A DNA stretch of 64,000 bases from Paracentrotus lividus (GCA_940671915.1 CALNVZ010003434.1:8747613-8811612), one strand, 5' to 3'; counted from the first letter of the stretch, positions 12,783-26,300 are shown. Notes: generated by a model not told the origin, from the letters alone. A program made the numbers and translations.

Positions 12783-14122
12783 GCAATCTTATCAAACAGA
12801 TATGATTTATGGTGCCTATTCTGCTGGTCCGTACATGATGTATCATCATTTTCCAGGATTGCCTAATTTTCTCGATTGCTCATTGCTCAGGCTGTTTTTT
12901 CTTTCACTGGCTTGTGCTCAATTATTGACTCGACTCACAATTTTACACGCACACTCACATCACGTCACCATTCCTATGTCACAATAGTCTCTAGATCTAC
13001 ATTGTATACAATACTATAACAATACTTAATAACAATTAACATTTAGATCTAGATCTAATTAACATGATAGGCCTATTGTTGATAAACTAAAGAAAAGCAA
13101 AAAAAAAACAAACTTTCAATCATCAAAATACAAAATAACAAAGTAATTTTTCCTAATAAAAATTAAAACAAAGTGCTTAGATTAACTTTTTAGTTGAATT
13201 GCTCAAAATAAACGCCCAAAATTATTCATAATTAGTTTTATATTTAATTTATCAATCTATTTATTCATCATCATCATCTTCATCATAAATTTCCACCATA
13301 TCAGTTCTCACACACACACAGCGAGAGAGCCGTGTTCAACCGCACGGGGCGCCGCCCGCGTCCACGTCGTCCATCCAGCCGGTCAATCAATCTGCGCACA
13401 CACACTCACAAAGCAAAACATACAAATTCATAGTGTCTTCGGCATGATAAAATGAGATTGTATCAAGTGTATTACCTAAGATGTATTCCTCAAAGTTTCT
13501 TCTTGCTCTCAGTGTTCAAAATAGAATGACAGTGGTATAAACAGCTCGTAATCGAACCGAATTTAGTCCAGTTGCGCTGCTCAAATAAAACATATCACAA
13601 TAATTGGAAGTGCTATTAATTCATCTAGCTCAGATCAGATATAGATAGATCAGCAGTATAATAAATCAAATGTTTAGAGTGCAAACCCATCCTGGTGTTC
13701 AAGAATATTTTGTTAGAAAAAAAAAGAGAGAAAAAAAAATATTTTTCTATTCAGGGGCCACGGAGCGTTTTTTGAAAGTGGATGGGGCTGATCCGAAAGT
13801 AGGGGAGGGGCTGAACATGCAACAGCAAGGGAAAAAAAATTAGATTACCATCTTAATATTTTTGTACACGACTTCCCAAGGCTGGCTCCTCCATTTGAGC
13901 GTCGATCCGAGTGCATTAGGAAAGGTCGTCATTTAATTATTTTACAAATACTTCAAAGTGGGGGCAATAGTAGGTATACATCTTTCCCTAATAAAATAAT
14001 AACACTACATGGCGACATGCATAGGCCCTATTAAAAAGAAAAAATAATAATATACATTGCGTCTCAGACAAAGCGAAACCCAGATGGTCAATTTTATTGT
14101 CAATGTGAAAAAAAAAAAAAAA

Positions 14123-14909
14123 NNNNNNNNNNNNNNNNNNNNNNNNNNNNNNNNNNNNNNNNNNNNNNNNNNNNNNNNNNNNNNNNNNNNNNNNNNNNNN
14201 NNNNNNNNNNNNNNNNNNNNNNNNNNNNNNNNNNNNNNNNNNNNNNNNNNNNNNNNNNNNNNNNNNNNNNNNNNNNNNNNNNNNNNNNNNNNNNNNNNNN
14301 NNNNNNNNNNNNNNNNNNNNNNNNNNNNNNNNNNNNNNNNNNNNNNNNNNNNNNNNNNNNNNNNNNNNNNNNNNNNNNNNNNNNNNNNNNNNNNNNNNNN
14401 NNNNNNNNNNNNNNNNNNNNNNNNNNNNNNNNNNNNNNNNNNNNNNNNNNNNNNNNNNNNNNNNNNNNNNNNNNNNNNNNNNNNNNNNNNNNNNNNNNNN
14501 NNNNNNNNNNNNNNNNNNNNNNNNNNNNNNNNNNNNNNNNNNNNNNNNNNNNNNNNNNNNNNNNNNNNNNNNNNNNNNNNNNNNNNNNNNNNNNNNNNNN
14601 NNNNNNNNNNNNNNNNNNNNNNNNNNNNNNNNNNNNNNNNNNNNNNNNNNNNNNNNNNNNNNNNNNNNNNNNNNNNNNNNNNNNNNNNNNNNNNNNNNNN
14701 NNNNNNNNNNNNNNNNNNNNNNNNNNNNNNNNNNNNNNNNNNNNNNNNNNNNNNNNNNNNNNNNNNNNNNNNNNNNNNNNNNNNNNNNNNNNNNNNNNNN
14801 NNNNNNNNNNNNNNNNNNNNNNNNNNNNNNNNNNNNNNNNNNNNNNNNNNNNNNNNNNNNNNNNNNNNNNNNNNNNNNNNNNNNNNNNNNNNNNNNNNNN
14901 NNNNNNNNN
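14123..14909. other. Assembly gap (787 N)
   Basis: Run of undetermined bases that begins right after an A homopolymer. Nothing can be said of its content. Confidence 1.
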
Positions 14910-15563
14910 TGACAATAGAATTTCAAATACTTTTTTGTCATCTATGCGTGGCTCGTTTTAGATGTCAAAAAGAAAACTAGACTGTAAAATGATGCATTAT
15001 GTAATAATTTCATGGATTGTTTGTTGAATTTTCACAAAGGAAAATGATTGACCCTCCGCGCGGGTATTATACCATGCACTGCATGTTATAAAAGTAGCAG
15101 TAGGCCTATAAAGGCCTAACATTTGAGCCTATTCTAAATTCTTTCATGTCATGATTGAAAGAAATTTCAGCTGGCGTGATTGATTTTGATTTCTTTCATA
15201 TTTATTGTCATTTCGACAGGATGGTCACAGGCGCGGATCCAGGGGACCCCCGATTAAAAAGGGGAGTCTGGATGAGTGACTCGAGTGACCGACTGAAGTC
15301 TTCCCCTTTGGCCGATATAATTATGATGAACTAAAAATGGCTGAAGGCCAGAATTTTTTTTTAATTGCTATTAAAGGCGTGATTTTTATTTGGGGGGGGG
15401 GGGGCAGGGGCTCCAACAAGATCATTTTGCTCCTGCCTTAATTTCTTGAATTTGTTTGTAGGCCTACCTGTTTTCACTTTTCGGGATCCAGACTATAATC
15501 TTGGACACTCCCCAAACCTTTCGTCAAGTTGACTGCAGTCAAATTGGTCTCCACGACTTTAAG

Positions 15564-15814
15564 TTTAACTCTTTGCCTGCCAAATTCGACTATAGTCACA
15601 ATTGTACTTATTAACTATACAATCGTAATAATTCCTTTTCTCTGTAATGGCTGGGCGAAAAGATCTGAAAATCACTGATAATGCCAGTGCCGGGTCTGAG
15701 GCTTAATTTCTCCTAGTTCATACTAAGCAAATATTGTTATACTATTTCTAATAATTAAAGAGAAAAGTCTTCTTTTTTATGCTTAAAATCAATGTGGCGG
15801 GCAAAGAGTTAAAA
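15564..15814. mobile_element. 251-bp MITE, TTTAACTCTTTGCC ends
   Basis: TTTAACTCTTTGCCTGCCA at the left matches the reverse complement of the right end (TGGCGGGCAAAGAGTTAAAA) with one or two differences. The interior is non-coding. Confidence 0.65.
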
Positions 15815-16524
15815 ACCGTTTCAAACCCGTCTCAACTAGTCCCGAATCTGTCTCATGGCATGTGAGATAACATCATAAATGTTTATTTATGAGAAAGAAG
15901 AGACCGAAAGGGAGTTAAAGGGATTAAGTAGCTTTCAAAAACAAGAGCAATTATAACAAGATTAATAAAATTATATTGCTCCAACAGTAAAAACAAACTA
16001 CTAAAAGTTTCAGATCAAATGGAATTCATTTACTACCTTAAAACAGTGTAACAAACAATGCCAAGAATACAGTCGAACACCAGTACCCTCTGCTGATAGC
16101 TCACCAGGCCGCTAGAGACGCGGGACTTTACAACAGAAAATGGGTGTGTGGAAAAGCACAAAAACCATCCGGTGTCGGTTTATAAATTTTGAGTATGAAA
16201 TCATTGATATCTCGAAGGTAAAGCAAGCAATTAGCTTGCAATTTTGAAGAGATACCAGACTGACCTAAGTGTTTGTAATTATGTTGGCAAAATAAGCTAA
16301 ATCGAATAAATGTGATTTGAATATCATTCAATGTTACTGCATCCCTTTAAGGAAATTAAAAGAGAGGGAAGGGAAAAGGGAAACAAATAATGCATTGGCG
16401 GGGTTGCCAATCGATCTAAACTTGCGTGTCCCCCGTGTTCATTTTGAATTCAGATTAAAAAAAAAAAATAAATAAATATATAAAATCAGAATTGAATAAG
16501 CGTAATTTGAAGTTAGGCTTAATA

Positions 16525-16878
16525 AGGCCAAAAAAAAAAATAAAATGTTTGTTTGCCCTCCGCGACCGACCGTAAAATGGCAAAATTTTGGGTCGGGATT
16601 TTTATTTATTTTTTTTTCTTCAAAGACCTAAAAATTGAAAACTCACCATTTTCGACGGAAAATGTAAAATTTAGCAGTAGAAAGTTTAAATTTGTTTAAA
16701 TAAAGTCGTGAGATATACTGAAAGAACTGTTAATATTCATGTTTCTTTTTGTTCAGTCAAATATATATAGACGTAGTATTTTTGTTCATAAAAAAAAAAA
16801 AAAAATCGACCGACCGACCGACCCTAATTTTTAATTTTTCCACTGGAGGGCAAACAAAAAATTTTTTTTTTTGGCCTA
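16525..16878. mobile_element. 354-bp fold-back MITE, AGGCCAAAA ends
   Basis: Left arm AGGCCAAAA followed by TGTTTGTTTGCCCTCC and GACCGACCG is mirrored at the right by CGACCGACCGACC, GGAGGGCAAACAAAAAA and TTTTTGGCCT. The CGAC word is locally tandem. Non-coding. Confidence 0.65.
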
Positions 16879-17284
16879 ATGGAAGGAAAATTTACCCATC
16901 TTTTTAAAACTTGCCAAAAACAAAGAAACAAACAACCATACCAAAACCGTCTCATTTTAAAAGATAAATCGGCAAAGCGCCCCCTCATGACAAAATCCGC
17001 GACTCCATTTCAATTTTTATGCTCTACTAGTAAATTTTATACAGTCAAAAGTTGGAACTTGGTATCAACTCCGCCTTGTCTTTAAAAAAAGCATGTAAAA
17101 CTCCACAATGCCCACATTTGCCATTTTCTCATTTTGGGGCCCTTTTTTATTCCCCCGGTCGACCAAGGCCCCTCAGTCCTACCCCAGGAAATGCGTCTAA
17201 GGTCCAGGGTTGTTATTGTTCTTTAAGTTAAACATAGGTTTATGATTACAGGCTTGGGTCTCTTGTCTCTGAGGGAAGGGGTTG

Positions 17285-17331
<47 letters not shown>

Positions 17332-17708
17332 GTGATATTGGTGAAAATTCGGAATATCATATTCCACCATAATGACAAAGACAAAAGGATTAAATAACAA
17401 ACTTAAAATCCATAGGCCTAATTATTATTATTTCACCTAAATTTTGTTTCAGCCTTCATGACAAGGTTGCAAATGGTAATTATTTTCATGGGTCATAATG
17501 ATAAATGTACAGCGGTTGATCCATGATAGAAATTTCAATGGATTAAAAAGGGGGAAAATAATTTGAACCCCATCAAAATAATATTTTACCCTTTCCCTAG
17601 ACAAACCTGGAATTAAATTAAAGAACGGTATCAACACTACACCCCAGACACATTTCATTTTGGTAGGATTAAGGGGGCCTTGGAAGACCAGGCAAAAAAG
17701 GCCCCCCC

Positions 17709-17759
<51 letters not shown>

Positions 17760-18101
17760 GAAAATGGGCAAAAACAGGCATTTGAGGTTTTACAAAATTT
17801 TTGTTTCAGAAAATCCCTGTTAAGAGTTGGGTATTCAGGCAAGAATAAAAAGAAAGAAAAGAAATATAAGATTACAAAATAATAAAATATACATATAGCC
17901 TTCATGCGCATTGCCTGGGTGACGCAATGGAAAATTATTTTCATAATTGTAATTTTGTCAACTTGATAAAGAATGGAGGACCGTCCGAAAATTCGTTGAA
18001 ATAGACTTTGAATAATAGTTGGAATATTAAAGCATGACTGTTTTGTATTTTGTTTCAATATTATCTTCCAACACGTGGAACTTTGTGATTGACGAGTGTA
18101 A

Positions 18102-18146
<45 letters not shown>

Positions 18147-18239
18147 TTTTATATCCCTTATCTAAGATTGTTTGCATTGAGAGTGTACACAAGGAGAAAA
18201 AGAATAGTTTAACTAAGAAAAACGTTTCTCAAGAAATAG

Positions 18240-18479
18240 TTCGTTTTTCTTCATGACGTCACGCATAGTACATTTTTTCCCTAGGGAAAAACTGGACTAT
18301 ACGTTTTTCCGACCCCCCCCCCACCCTATTCACGAGTTGCGCAACGCAACGCGAGCGGTGCTACTCTGCTGCTTTTACCTGAATTCTCCACTGCATGCCA
18401 CGGGAAACTTTCGGCGAGCTGCACTGACCAGGTGCGCTTACATTCTATTTTATTGGATCCAGAAGAAAGGTAAGCATAG
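18240..18479 (+). promoter_or_regulatory. Candidate SPATA22 promoter and 5' UTR exon
   Basis: A full CRE palindrome TGACGTCA sits at 18254-18261, followed by a CpG-richer block (GCGCAACGCAACGCGAG) and a consensus donor AAAG|gtaag at 18479/18480. Splicing from here to the acceptor at 20157 would give an untranslated first exon. The start site itself is not visible, and a second possible donor (AAAAC|gtaag) lies near 18909. This is inference from motifs and position only. Confidence 0.4.
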
Positions 18480-18542
18480 ACTATATAATTTTGTTCATTC
18501 AAAAAATTAAAAGGAATGGTATTATAGGGGAAGGGATATAAA

Positions 18543-18709
18543 ACAAATATACAATGACTCATTCTCAGAACAGGTTAAAACTATTCGCACTCAGGATCAC
18601 ATAGTACTATTCTCTCTCGGGCCGATGGCCCTCGAGAGAATAGTACTATGTGATGTTCCTTCGATGCGAATAGTTTTAACCAGATCCTCGATTGTCATTG
18701 TATATTTGT
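18543..18709. repeat. 167-bp near-palindromic fold-back repeat
   Basis: ACAAATATACAATGAC at 18543 is matched by its exact reverse complement at 18694-18709. The inner arms GGTTAAAACTATTCGC and GAATAGTACTATGTGA are also mirrored, with GGGCCGATGGCCC at the centre. It lies in the presumed first intron of SPATA22. It could extrude as a cruciform or be a MITE. Confidence 0.7.
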
Positions 18710-19279
18710 ATAATTATTAAAAAATGTATGGAGCTAGAGCTAGTGACGTAATAATTATATTCCGATATTTTTAATTGATTGATATATCGATACTAACGTT
18801 AGATCACGTCATCGAAGAAAGGAGTGAAACTTTAAAGTTTAATAAACTAAAGTGAAACTAATATTTTTTTTGTAAGAAAAGGCTGAAAAAGCTACCTACA
18901 ACAGGAAAACGTAAGTTATGTTTTACGCTGATACGTTACTGTAATTTAATATCAATCAACAAATAAGTATCTGATAACTTTACTTTATCCAAACTAAAAA
19001 AACAATTGGTTTCACTTATACGTTAGGTCTATATTTATCTGCTGTGCCTGTGCTGTGGCTGTGCGTGTAGCAGTGCAGTGCCAGGCAGTGCCAGTGGCAG
19101 TGCCGAATGTCAACAATGTGACTGCCTGTGCCTGGCCCTACGATGAAGACAGAGCAGCCTCGGTCTATGCCAGTGCCTTTCTACATTTCTAAATAATGCA
19201 TGCATTTGGAGAAATTTTTAAATTTTCTGTTCATTTCCTATTCCTAACCTGGCTTGTCCTGTTCACTCCGACTGTATGG

Positions 19280-19900
19280 ATGCTATCTCATCCGGGCTGG
19301 AGTTTGCGTTATAAGAAAAATAAAGTAAAATCGAAAAAGCACAACATTGAAAATTTCATCAAAATCGGATAAGAAATAGCAAAGTTATGAATTTTCTTAG
19401 GTTTTGAATTTTTTAGGAAACAGTTCTTCAAATTGGCAAACTGATGATGTCTCAGTCCCCCTACTTTCTTTGTATTTTATTGTATGAAATAACAATTAAA
19501 ACTATCAAGATTTTCAGCCCCAAGGACATAAAAACACGGATCAACTTAATCCTGGAGTGTTCAAGGTCACAAGTGCTTTTACTTATTTCAGTATGAGGGA
19601 TAGATTTTCTGTATACGCAATATATGAAAAAATGAGATAAATAGGATTTCATATGATAAAATACACAAGAAGTAGGGGGACTGTGACATCATCAGTTTGC
19701 TCATTTGAATATTCAAATAGGCCCTATTCAAATGAGACAATTGCCAAGAACTGTTTTACAAAAAAAAATCAAGACCTAAAAAATGCATAACTTTGTTATT
19801 TTTCATCCAATTTGGATGAAATTTTCTGTACTTGTGCTTGATGAATTTTACTTAATTTTACAAAACTTTTTCATTTCAGCCCGGACTCCTCCTTTAACGA
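19280..19900. repeat. Diverged fold-back element, about 0.6 kb
   Basis: The left arm (TCCGGGCTGGAGT, TTTCATCAAAATCGGATAAG, AAATTGGCAAACTGATGATG, GTCCCCCTACTT) is mirrored on the right (AAGTAGGGGGACTGTGACA, CATCATCAGTTTGC, CATCCAATTTGGATGAAA, AGCCCGGACTCC). The same ATCAAAATCGG word recurs in the 55.9-kb fold-back. Non-coding, in the SPATA22 5' intron. Confidence 0.55.
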
Positions 19901-20157
19901 CAAAAAACAAGGCCAAAGCTTCATTCTTCGGACACTAATGTTAATCTAACCAGTTAGATCTATTATAACCTTAGAGAGGGTCTAGAATCTACATGTAATT
20001 TAGACTGGAGCTAATTATGTTAATCAAATAATGCAAATGTGAAATTATGAAAAATATGTGACATGCAAATCACCAAATGTTTTTTTTAATTTTTATATAT
20101 AATTAGTCTAAAGTTAGATTCTATTTGTGATTTTTTTTTTTTCCTTTTCATGTTCAG

Positions 20158-20309
20158 GCCAAGATATGTTCTGAAAAGGTGAAACTAGAGTATCAAACCT
20201 GTAACCAGAATGCAAGGTCCATCAGAGAAGAACATCGTTCCGATCTTCAAGAAAAAAAGACCTTGTCAGCCTCTCTATGCTTTTCCAAAAACAGGCACGC
20301 AAAGCACCG
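20158..20309 (+). CDS. SPATA22: SPATA22 exon 1 (first coding exon)
   Basis: The acceptor after TTTTCATGTTCAG ends at 20157, with 52 bases of 5' UTR and the start codon at 20210. It encodes 33 residues plus one base and ends at ACCG|gtagg. The basic stretch FKKKRPCQPLY corresponds to the conserved N-terminal KKR-x-x-QPL of vertebrate SPATA22. Confidence 0.85.
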
Positions 20310-23300
20310 GTAGGTTTTAGTTTTTACTATAAGCCTAATTAAAGCATTGGTAGCTTTAAATTGATGGACATGAATAACTGTCACATGTTTTGTTGTATTC
20401 TTTTCATCAATATGACCAGCTTCAATGTTAATGTAGAATAAGGAAGCAATTAATTATTGATTATATCTCAGATGGTGCACCATCAAGCTCTGCTCAATTT
20501 AGGCAGCAGCAGTCTTTCAGTGGTTCGAACCAGCAAATGGGCAACGGGAGAAGGGATGGCCGGCAAGGTTCAAGTACTTCCTACCAAACTTCAGATGAGG
20601 GTAAAGCTGGTGTTAACAGGACCATCAAGCAGAGAACCAATTGCACAACTCAACCACGGACAACATGTAAGTATGTATGAGGGTAAGAGCTGTTACATGC
20701 GAGAGCTCTGCGATATATAATTTGAATAAGAAGTGCTTCTTACTGCAAGGAAGTAATATTGATTGAAATCTAAATTAGATGTCAAATTGTTATAGCAACA
20801 CTATAGGACAAATTGATGAATTTCATGAAATGCTTGGTTTTGATTTTTGACCTTTTTATGCACGTACTGTAATTAATGTACAAGAGCAAAATGATTACGA
20901 CCATATTTTTTTCATGACTTTTTTCTTTAATGTTCAGTATCTACTTTAGATGTAGAGTTGTTCCATAAAATAATAATCAAATGATAATCAACACCTTGCA
21001 TTTGAAGTTTTAGGAAGATAGTATAGTGAAAACCATAATTCCTATTGATGTGAGTGATTGTTAACATCAGTGTATGTGATGAATCTAATTTAGATGTAAA
21101 GTAATTACAAAAGATCAAAAACACAAGTTACAGGGCAGCCTGATACAACAAGTTGAATGACTATGTAGGAAGATGGTATAGTAAAAAAACACATAGTACA
21201 AACTTGATCTCAAATGCCAGTTTCTAAATTAAGAGGATTCATCAGTCTAATTTTTTCAATCTACTTTAGATGTAAAGTTATTCTGGCCAAAAGATAGCCA
21301 AAAGATAATTCAGTGGATGGTATAAGACTCGCATTTTATGCAAAAATAGGAAATTGGTGTAACTAAATAACATATTCTGATTTCCAAAAATATTTTGATA
21401 CAATAACAGTCTAATGTTAATAATGTAAAAGGCTGCCAGTTAATTAAGATGATTTATCACTGTAGTAGTGTTTCCAATCTACTATGTAGTTATTCTGCAA
21501 GGCCAAAACATAATTCAGTGGAAGGTGCGAGACTCTTTGCATTTTTTTTTAAAGATAAGAAGATGGTGTAACTAAATAAGATTCTGATGTTCAAATGTTG
21601 CTTTTGATACAATACTGGTCTTATGTTGATAATCTTTTTTAGATGTGAAGTCATTCCAGTGTGGAAGATGGAGGAAAATAAATGACAGATTTTGGATTAA
21701 ACTTTGCAGAGGGATGATAGTGCGAACAAACATAATCATAACCAATGGTTCTGAGTGACTGTTGCATTGCCAATCTAACTTGATATGAACAAAATTATTC
21801 TTTGAGAACATAGAATATAAATTGAGAGGACAGTTTGAAACAAAGTATTGACCGTATATGTTAAAATCAGACAATTTTGTCGGGCTTACCCTCTATTTGC
21901 ACAAACCTGGATCCCCCATTGGTAGAAAATGAGAGAGAGAAAAACTACATCATAATCAATAGTGATGGTTAGTTTATGGGTTTAATTCTTTTTTGCTACT
22001 TGCTGCATTACATGTACATATTATATTAAGTAAAATTCTGGTTTGACAAGTGTCAATAACTTTCAGTAAAAAAATGTATTGAATCTACTTTAGATGTAGA
22101 ACTATTCTGTGATGTCAAAAATTGCATGTTCGGAATATGGGCTACTGGAAATGTTTCTTACATGTATATTGTTCCTATTTTTCCTTTAATACCTACTTGG
22201 TATGTAGGGAAAAGAGAGCTAAAAAGTTAAAAAATTCATTCAATGAATATGAAAGAATTTTTTCCCCGTTAGAATAGTCATCTAATGAAGATGTAAAGTT
22301 ACTATTTGAAGCAATATATATTTTTATGCAGCAACATAATAATAGATTGGCCAATTGGGAAATTCCATTATTTCTTCTTTTTATTGGTTGTATTTTATAT
22401 ATTTTATGTCACCAAAAAATTCCCCCTTAAAGGTAGTATCAGCCTTTTTCACAAATTGCGAAAACTAATGCAACTTGGCATAACTGTAGAATATGATCGA
22501 CCTATACTGTCTATTCAATCTTACTGTCATAGGTTGCCTAGATCAGTAATACGAAACGAAAATCTGACTACCAATCTTGACCAGCTCTCCATCAACATCG
22601 TTGATATTAAAGCGCGTGCAGCACGTACCGTACACAGCAATATACACGCGGCGCATCAGCGTGCATTATTCTCTGCGCTAACGGTCAGCGGTTCGCACCA
22701 TACGGTATATTTTTAGAGGTTCGAAAAAATAGGAATGAATTTTGATAATCGCAATATAATGACAAACATACACATTTGAGCTTAATCATGTTGTGGGAAG
22801 ATATAGTCATTGGTATACTACTATATCCTCTAAAAACTAGAAATTTAATATTTTTGCCTGCAAAAGGCTGACACTACCTTTAAACAAACAAAGCAATTGT
22901 TGTGAAATTAGTATTTGATTATTCAACTGATGTGAATGTGTACAGGGATTTAAGCTCATTCTGTGTATTTTCATATATAGATATAAACCCCTCAAAAAAT
23001 GTCTTGCAATTCAACTTTGAGTCATCGTATCTTTTTTGTTAATTGTCTATAATTCATTAATTTTATACCATTGGAAAGTTCATTTATTCCTCTTTACACT
23101 GATACCCCATTTGTAAAGGTTGTGCAATGCTTGAATGCACAGTATTCCCGAATACAAATCAAAGTCAGAAGTGGAAAGTTGCCAAATGAATGGCTATTGT
23201 TGAAAGGCAGAGTTTCTATTGAGTATCATTAAATGGGTCATGCATTATTCCTCAATGTTTTCACTTATTGTTTGGAAGAAGAAATGTGCCTTGCCCAAGC

Positions 23301-26300
23301 TTTTTGCTTGGCAGTGCTTATTTTTCATGAGTAGTCGTTTGATAAAGCTAGGATGGCGCGCTTATCAAATGTTGAGATACCGTTCAAGAACAGAGAACGA
23401 TTGTGTGCTGAAATGGACAAAAAAAAAAGTTTGTTTTGATACTGCTTGCTTTGTTTGTTGGAGATGGATGAAAAAGAGATGAGTAGTGAATTTGTTATGC
23501 TGGAAACTTGCAATAACCTGTATGTAACCAATACACAAGTAATGCTCAAACCACTCGCTGGTTATTAAAACAGTTCTTTTTACAAACAAATTAACAACAA
23601 ATACTACCTTAAATTACCTGAAACATTATTTGACATTCAACCAAGAGTATCCAACATTGTATTGAGCGCCTAACGCACAAACCAAACAAACTCAAAAACC
23701 TTTTATACAGTTAAGAACTCGATGTAAGCAATAGCCATTCATTTGGCAACTTTCCTTTTCTGACTTTCATTCGAGTTTGCGAGTACTGTGCATTCAAGCA
23801 TAACATAACCATCACAAATGGGGTATCAATGTGACAAGGAATAAATCAACTTTCCAATGATATCAAATTTAACCATCATAAACAATCAAATAAAAAGATA
23901 TGAGGGCTCCAAGTTGAATTGCAAGACATTTTTTGAGGGGTTTGAAAGAAAAAAAAAACAACTAATTTGCCTAAACTGTGATATACAGTCCACTCCCGTT
24001 GTAACAAGCATGGATGATACCACAAAATTTTGGTGTAACAAGGCAATTCTCCTGGTCCAAATTACCCAGATGTGTGCATATATATTTTGGAGCCTATTTG
24101 CTTAGCATAACAAGAAATTTTTACAATGTAATTGGCTTGGACCCAAGCATCTTGTTAATGGGAGAGAACTGCATTGGCAAATTGACAAACCTTACTTTGT
24201 ATCACACTAATTTTTTTTTGCTTATAAGCCATTCCATTGAATAGAACTTGTACAAAAACTATATCTCTTATTTATGATTGTAGACTATACATCAATTTAT
24301 TATTGTTTGTCTTTGAAGCTATGTCAGATGCACCATATCAGCCTACCAACCAGCTCATCCCAAACCAAGGACATCCCCAGGCTGGTAATATGAAGAGACC
24401 TTTAAAATCTTCAAATTGGCAACCGCAGTATGATGAACCCTCTCCTGTGAAGGCTTCTAGACCATCGACATCAACAGCACCATACTCCAGCAACTACCAG
24501 TATGCTCACAGGTAACAACTTTATTAACTACAATGTATTTCAGCAATCTTGTATTTAGGGAGATCTGAATACACAAATAAGAAAATGGTTGATACAGTTG
24601 ATCTGCCTCATTTTTTTTTTTTTTTTTTTGTCAGTGAAAACTAAGACACTCAATGAATATTTGGTCTTGTAGATAGTAAAACGTTATTGTTTACATTGAA
24701 ATACATGCAGTATAATAAAGTTGGTGCCATCATTTGTAACAAAGTTTTCCCCGATGTATTCACATTTTATAGCAATTTCCTAATTAAAAAGAAAAATCCC
24801 TTTACAAGTGGATTAAATATTTAACTAATTGTTTTATTGAATATATATAACTAAGGGTAGACACTTAGCAACTGTTTTCCTAGTTGGCCCTGCATAATGT
24901 GATATGTTTTAATTGAGTTAATTGTAAGTTTTGTGTTTCTAAGAAAATACACTTTCTTGACTTATCAAATGAACACTCCTGGTTTCAGGTTATTTTAAAG
25001 CTGAATGTTATTGTATATATAGCATAACACAGGTTTTTGCTCATAAAAGTCAACCACGAGAAAACAGTATTTTTTTTTCCTTTATTAAAAAAAAAATCTA
25101 TCAATACAGAAACAACATCCAAGAACCACAAGGTTTGCAGTACCCTTCAATGCACCAACCAAGCATGCACCAGCAGAACATGCATCAAAACACCATGAAC
25201 CAACCGCCCATGCACCAACCGAACATGTACCAACCACCAATGAACCAATCACCAATGTACCAGGAGAACATGCACCAGCCAAACATGTACCCACCAACCA
25301 TGCACCAGCAGTACATGCATCCAGAACCCATGCACCAGCAACCTCTGCACCATCAACCCATGCACCAAGCTGCTGTGGGCCCTGTCAGACAGAGACCAAA
25401 TTACCCTCCTACACCTGGCAGCCACCCACCAAGAGGGTCCATGGGGAATGCTCCATCTCCCTTCAGATTGCCTTTTACACCACAGGTCCCACCTAGGCAT
25501 GCACAGGTACATGTAGGTTCCTTGAGTTGGACAAGCAATTGTATTTGTAGGCTAATGTGTTCCTTTATGACTTTATATCTTCATGGATTTATCCACAATG
25601 CTTCCTGTACTATCCGGGTTCTTCATTTCCCAAGCAGCAGTAGTCCCAGGCTATTGAGACTACTCCTGCATGGGAGAATGAAAAATCCTGAAAGTACAGG
25701 AAGCACTGTAAATAAATCCATGGAGATGTTAACTGTATCCATAGAAGAACTCAGATACCGGACAGTATCTAGAGACGTCCAAGGGCTACTCTTCTCATTA
25801 TGTTGTAATAGATACCCCTTCACATATTTATATTGTACTTAATTACTTACATTTCTAATGCATTTCTTGATAGCCTGGGACTACTGCTGCTTGGGAAATG
25901 AAGAACCCTGAAAGTGCAGGAAGCACTGTGGATAAGTCCATGAAGATATTGACTGTATCCATAGAAGAGCTCAGAAACTGGACAGTATCCAGAGACATCC
26001 AAGGGCTACTCTTCTTTGAACTCTTTGGTATGTGTATGAATTCTTAATCTTTTATATGTACCTTAACACACAAAAAGACAAAGTTAAAAGCAGAATAGCT
26101 TGTATTTTAATGGTAGATTTGGTATTAATCAACCATTAACCCTTTTTCACCTAAACCACCCGAGACCGCCCGTAAGCTTTCTCACTAAACCGCCCGTTTC
26201 ATGCACCCTCTAGTTATGATAATATAAAAAAAATGTGGTCAAACATGCCCATACTTGTTGTACATTACCCATAGGATGTGTGCTGTCTGATTCTGCACAA

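Larger units (their letters stand above)
1..18240. other. Gene-free, repeat-rich stretch
   Basis: I find no exon with a recognisable product or consistent splice phases here on either strand. The longest open frames (11249-12077) are a by-product of a 51-bp pyrimidine minisatellite, and those near 14000-15000 are gap Ns. The content is inverted-repeat elements (listed separately), homopolymer tracts (A at 3144-3210, 17290-17330 and 17709-17757; C at 5878-5899; G near 4719-4728), a CT microsatellite at 18102-18142, and many copies of the palindromic word ACATGTACATGT in the first 11 kb. A distal part or long intron of a gene outside the window cannot be excluded. Confidence 0.6.
20667..24318 (+). 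repeat. SPATA22 intron 2 with degenerate tandem repeats and two MITEs
   Basis: A word close to AATCTACTTTAGATGTAAAG with following TTATTC recurs at about 20772, 20938, 21084, 21257, 21474, 21627, 22079 and 22280, mostly 150-215 bp apart. This indicates an old, decayed tandem array of a unit of that size. Two inverted-repeat elements (22427-22883 and 22985-23943) follow. I see no exon in the interval. Confidence 0.55.

Noticed and set aside
13262-13400. Minus-strand acidic peptide end (DEDDDDE-stop) beside a GC-rich block
   Set aside because: The run is a CAT/ATC microsatellite and no acceptor or upstream exon could be matched.
13988-14980. Open frames of 270-317 codons on both strands
   Set aside because: Almost entirely N; translation of an assembly gap.
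25135-25842. 235-codon frame through SPATA22 exon 4 into intron 4
   Set aside because: The donor at 25506 is used to join exon 5 in phase; continuation into the ghost copy is chance, though an intron-retention isoform cannot be excluded.
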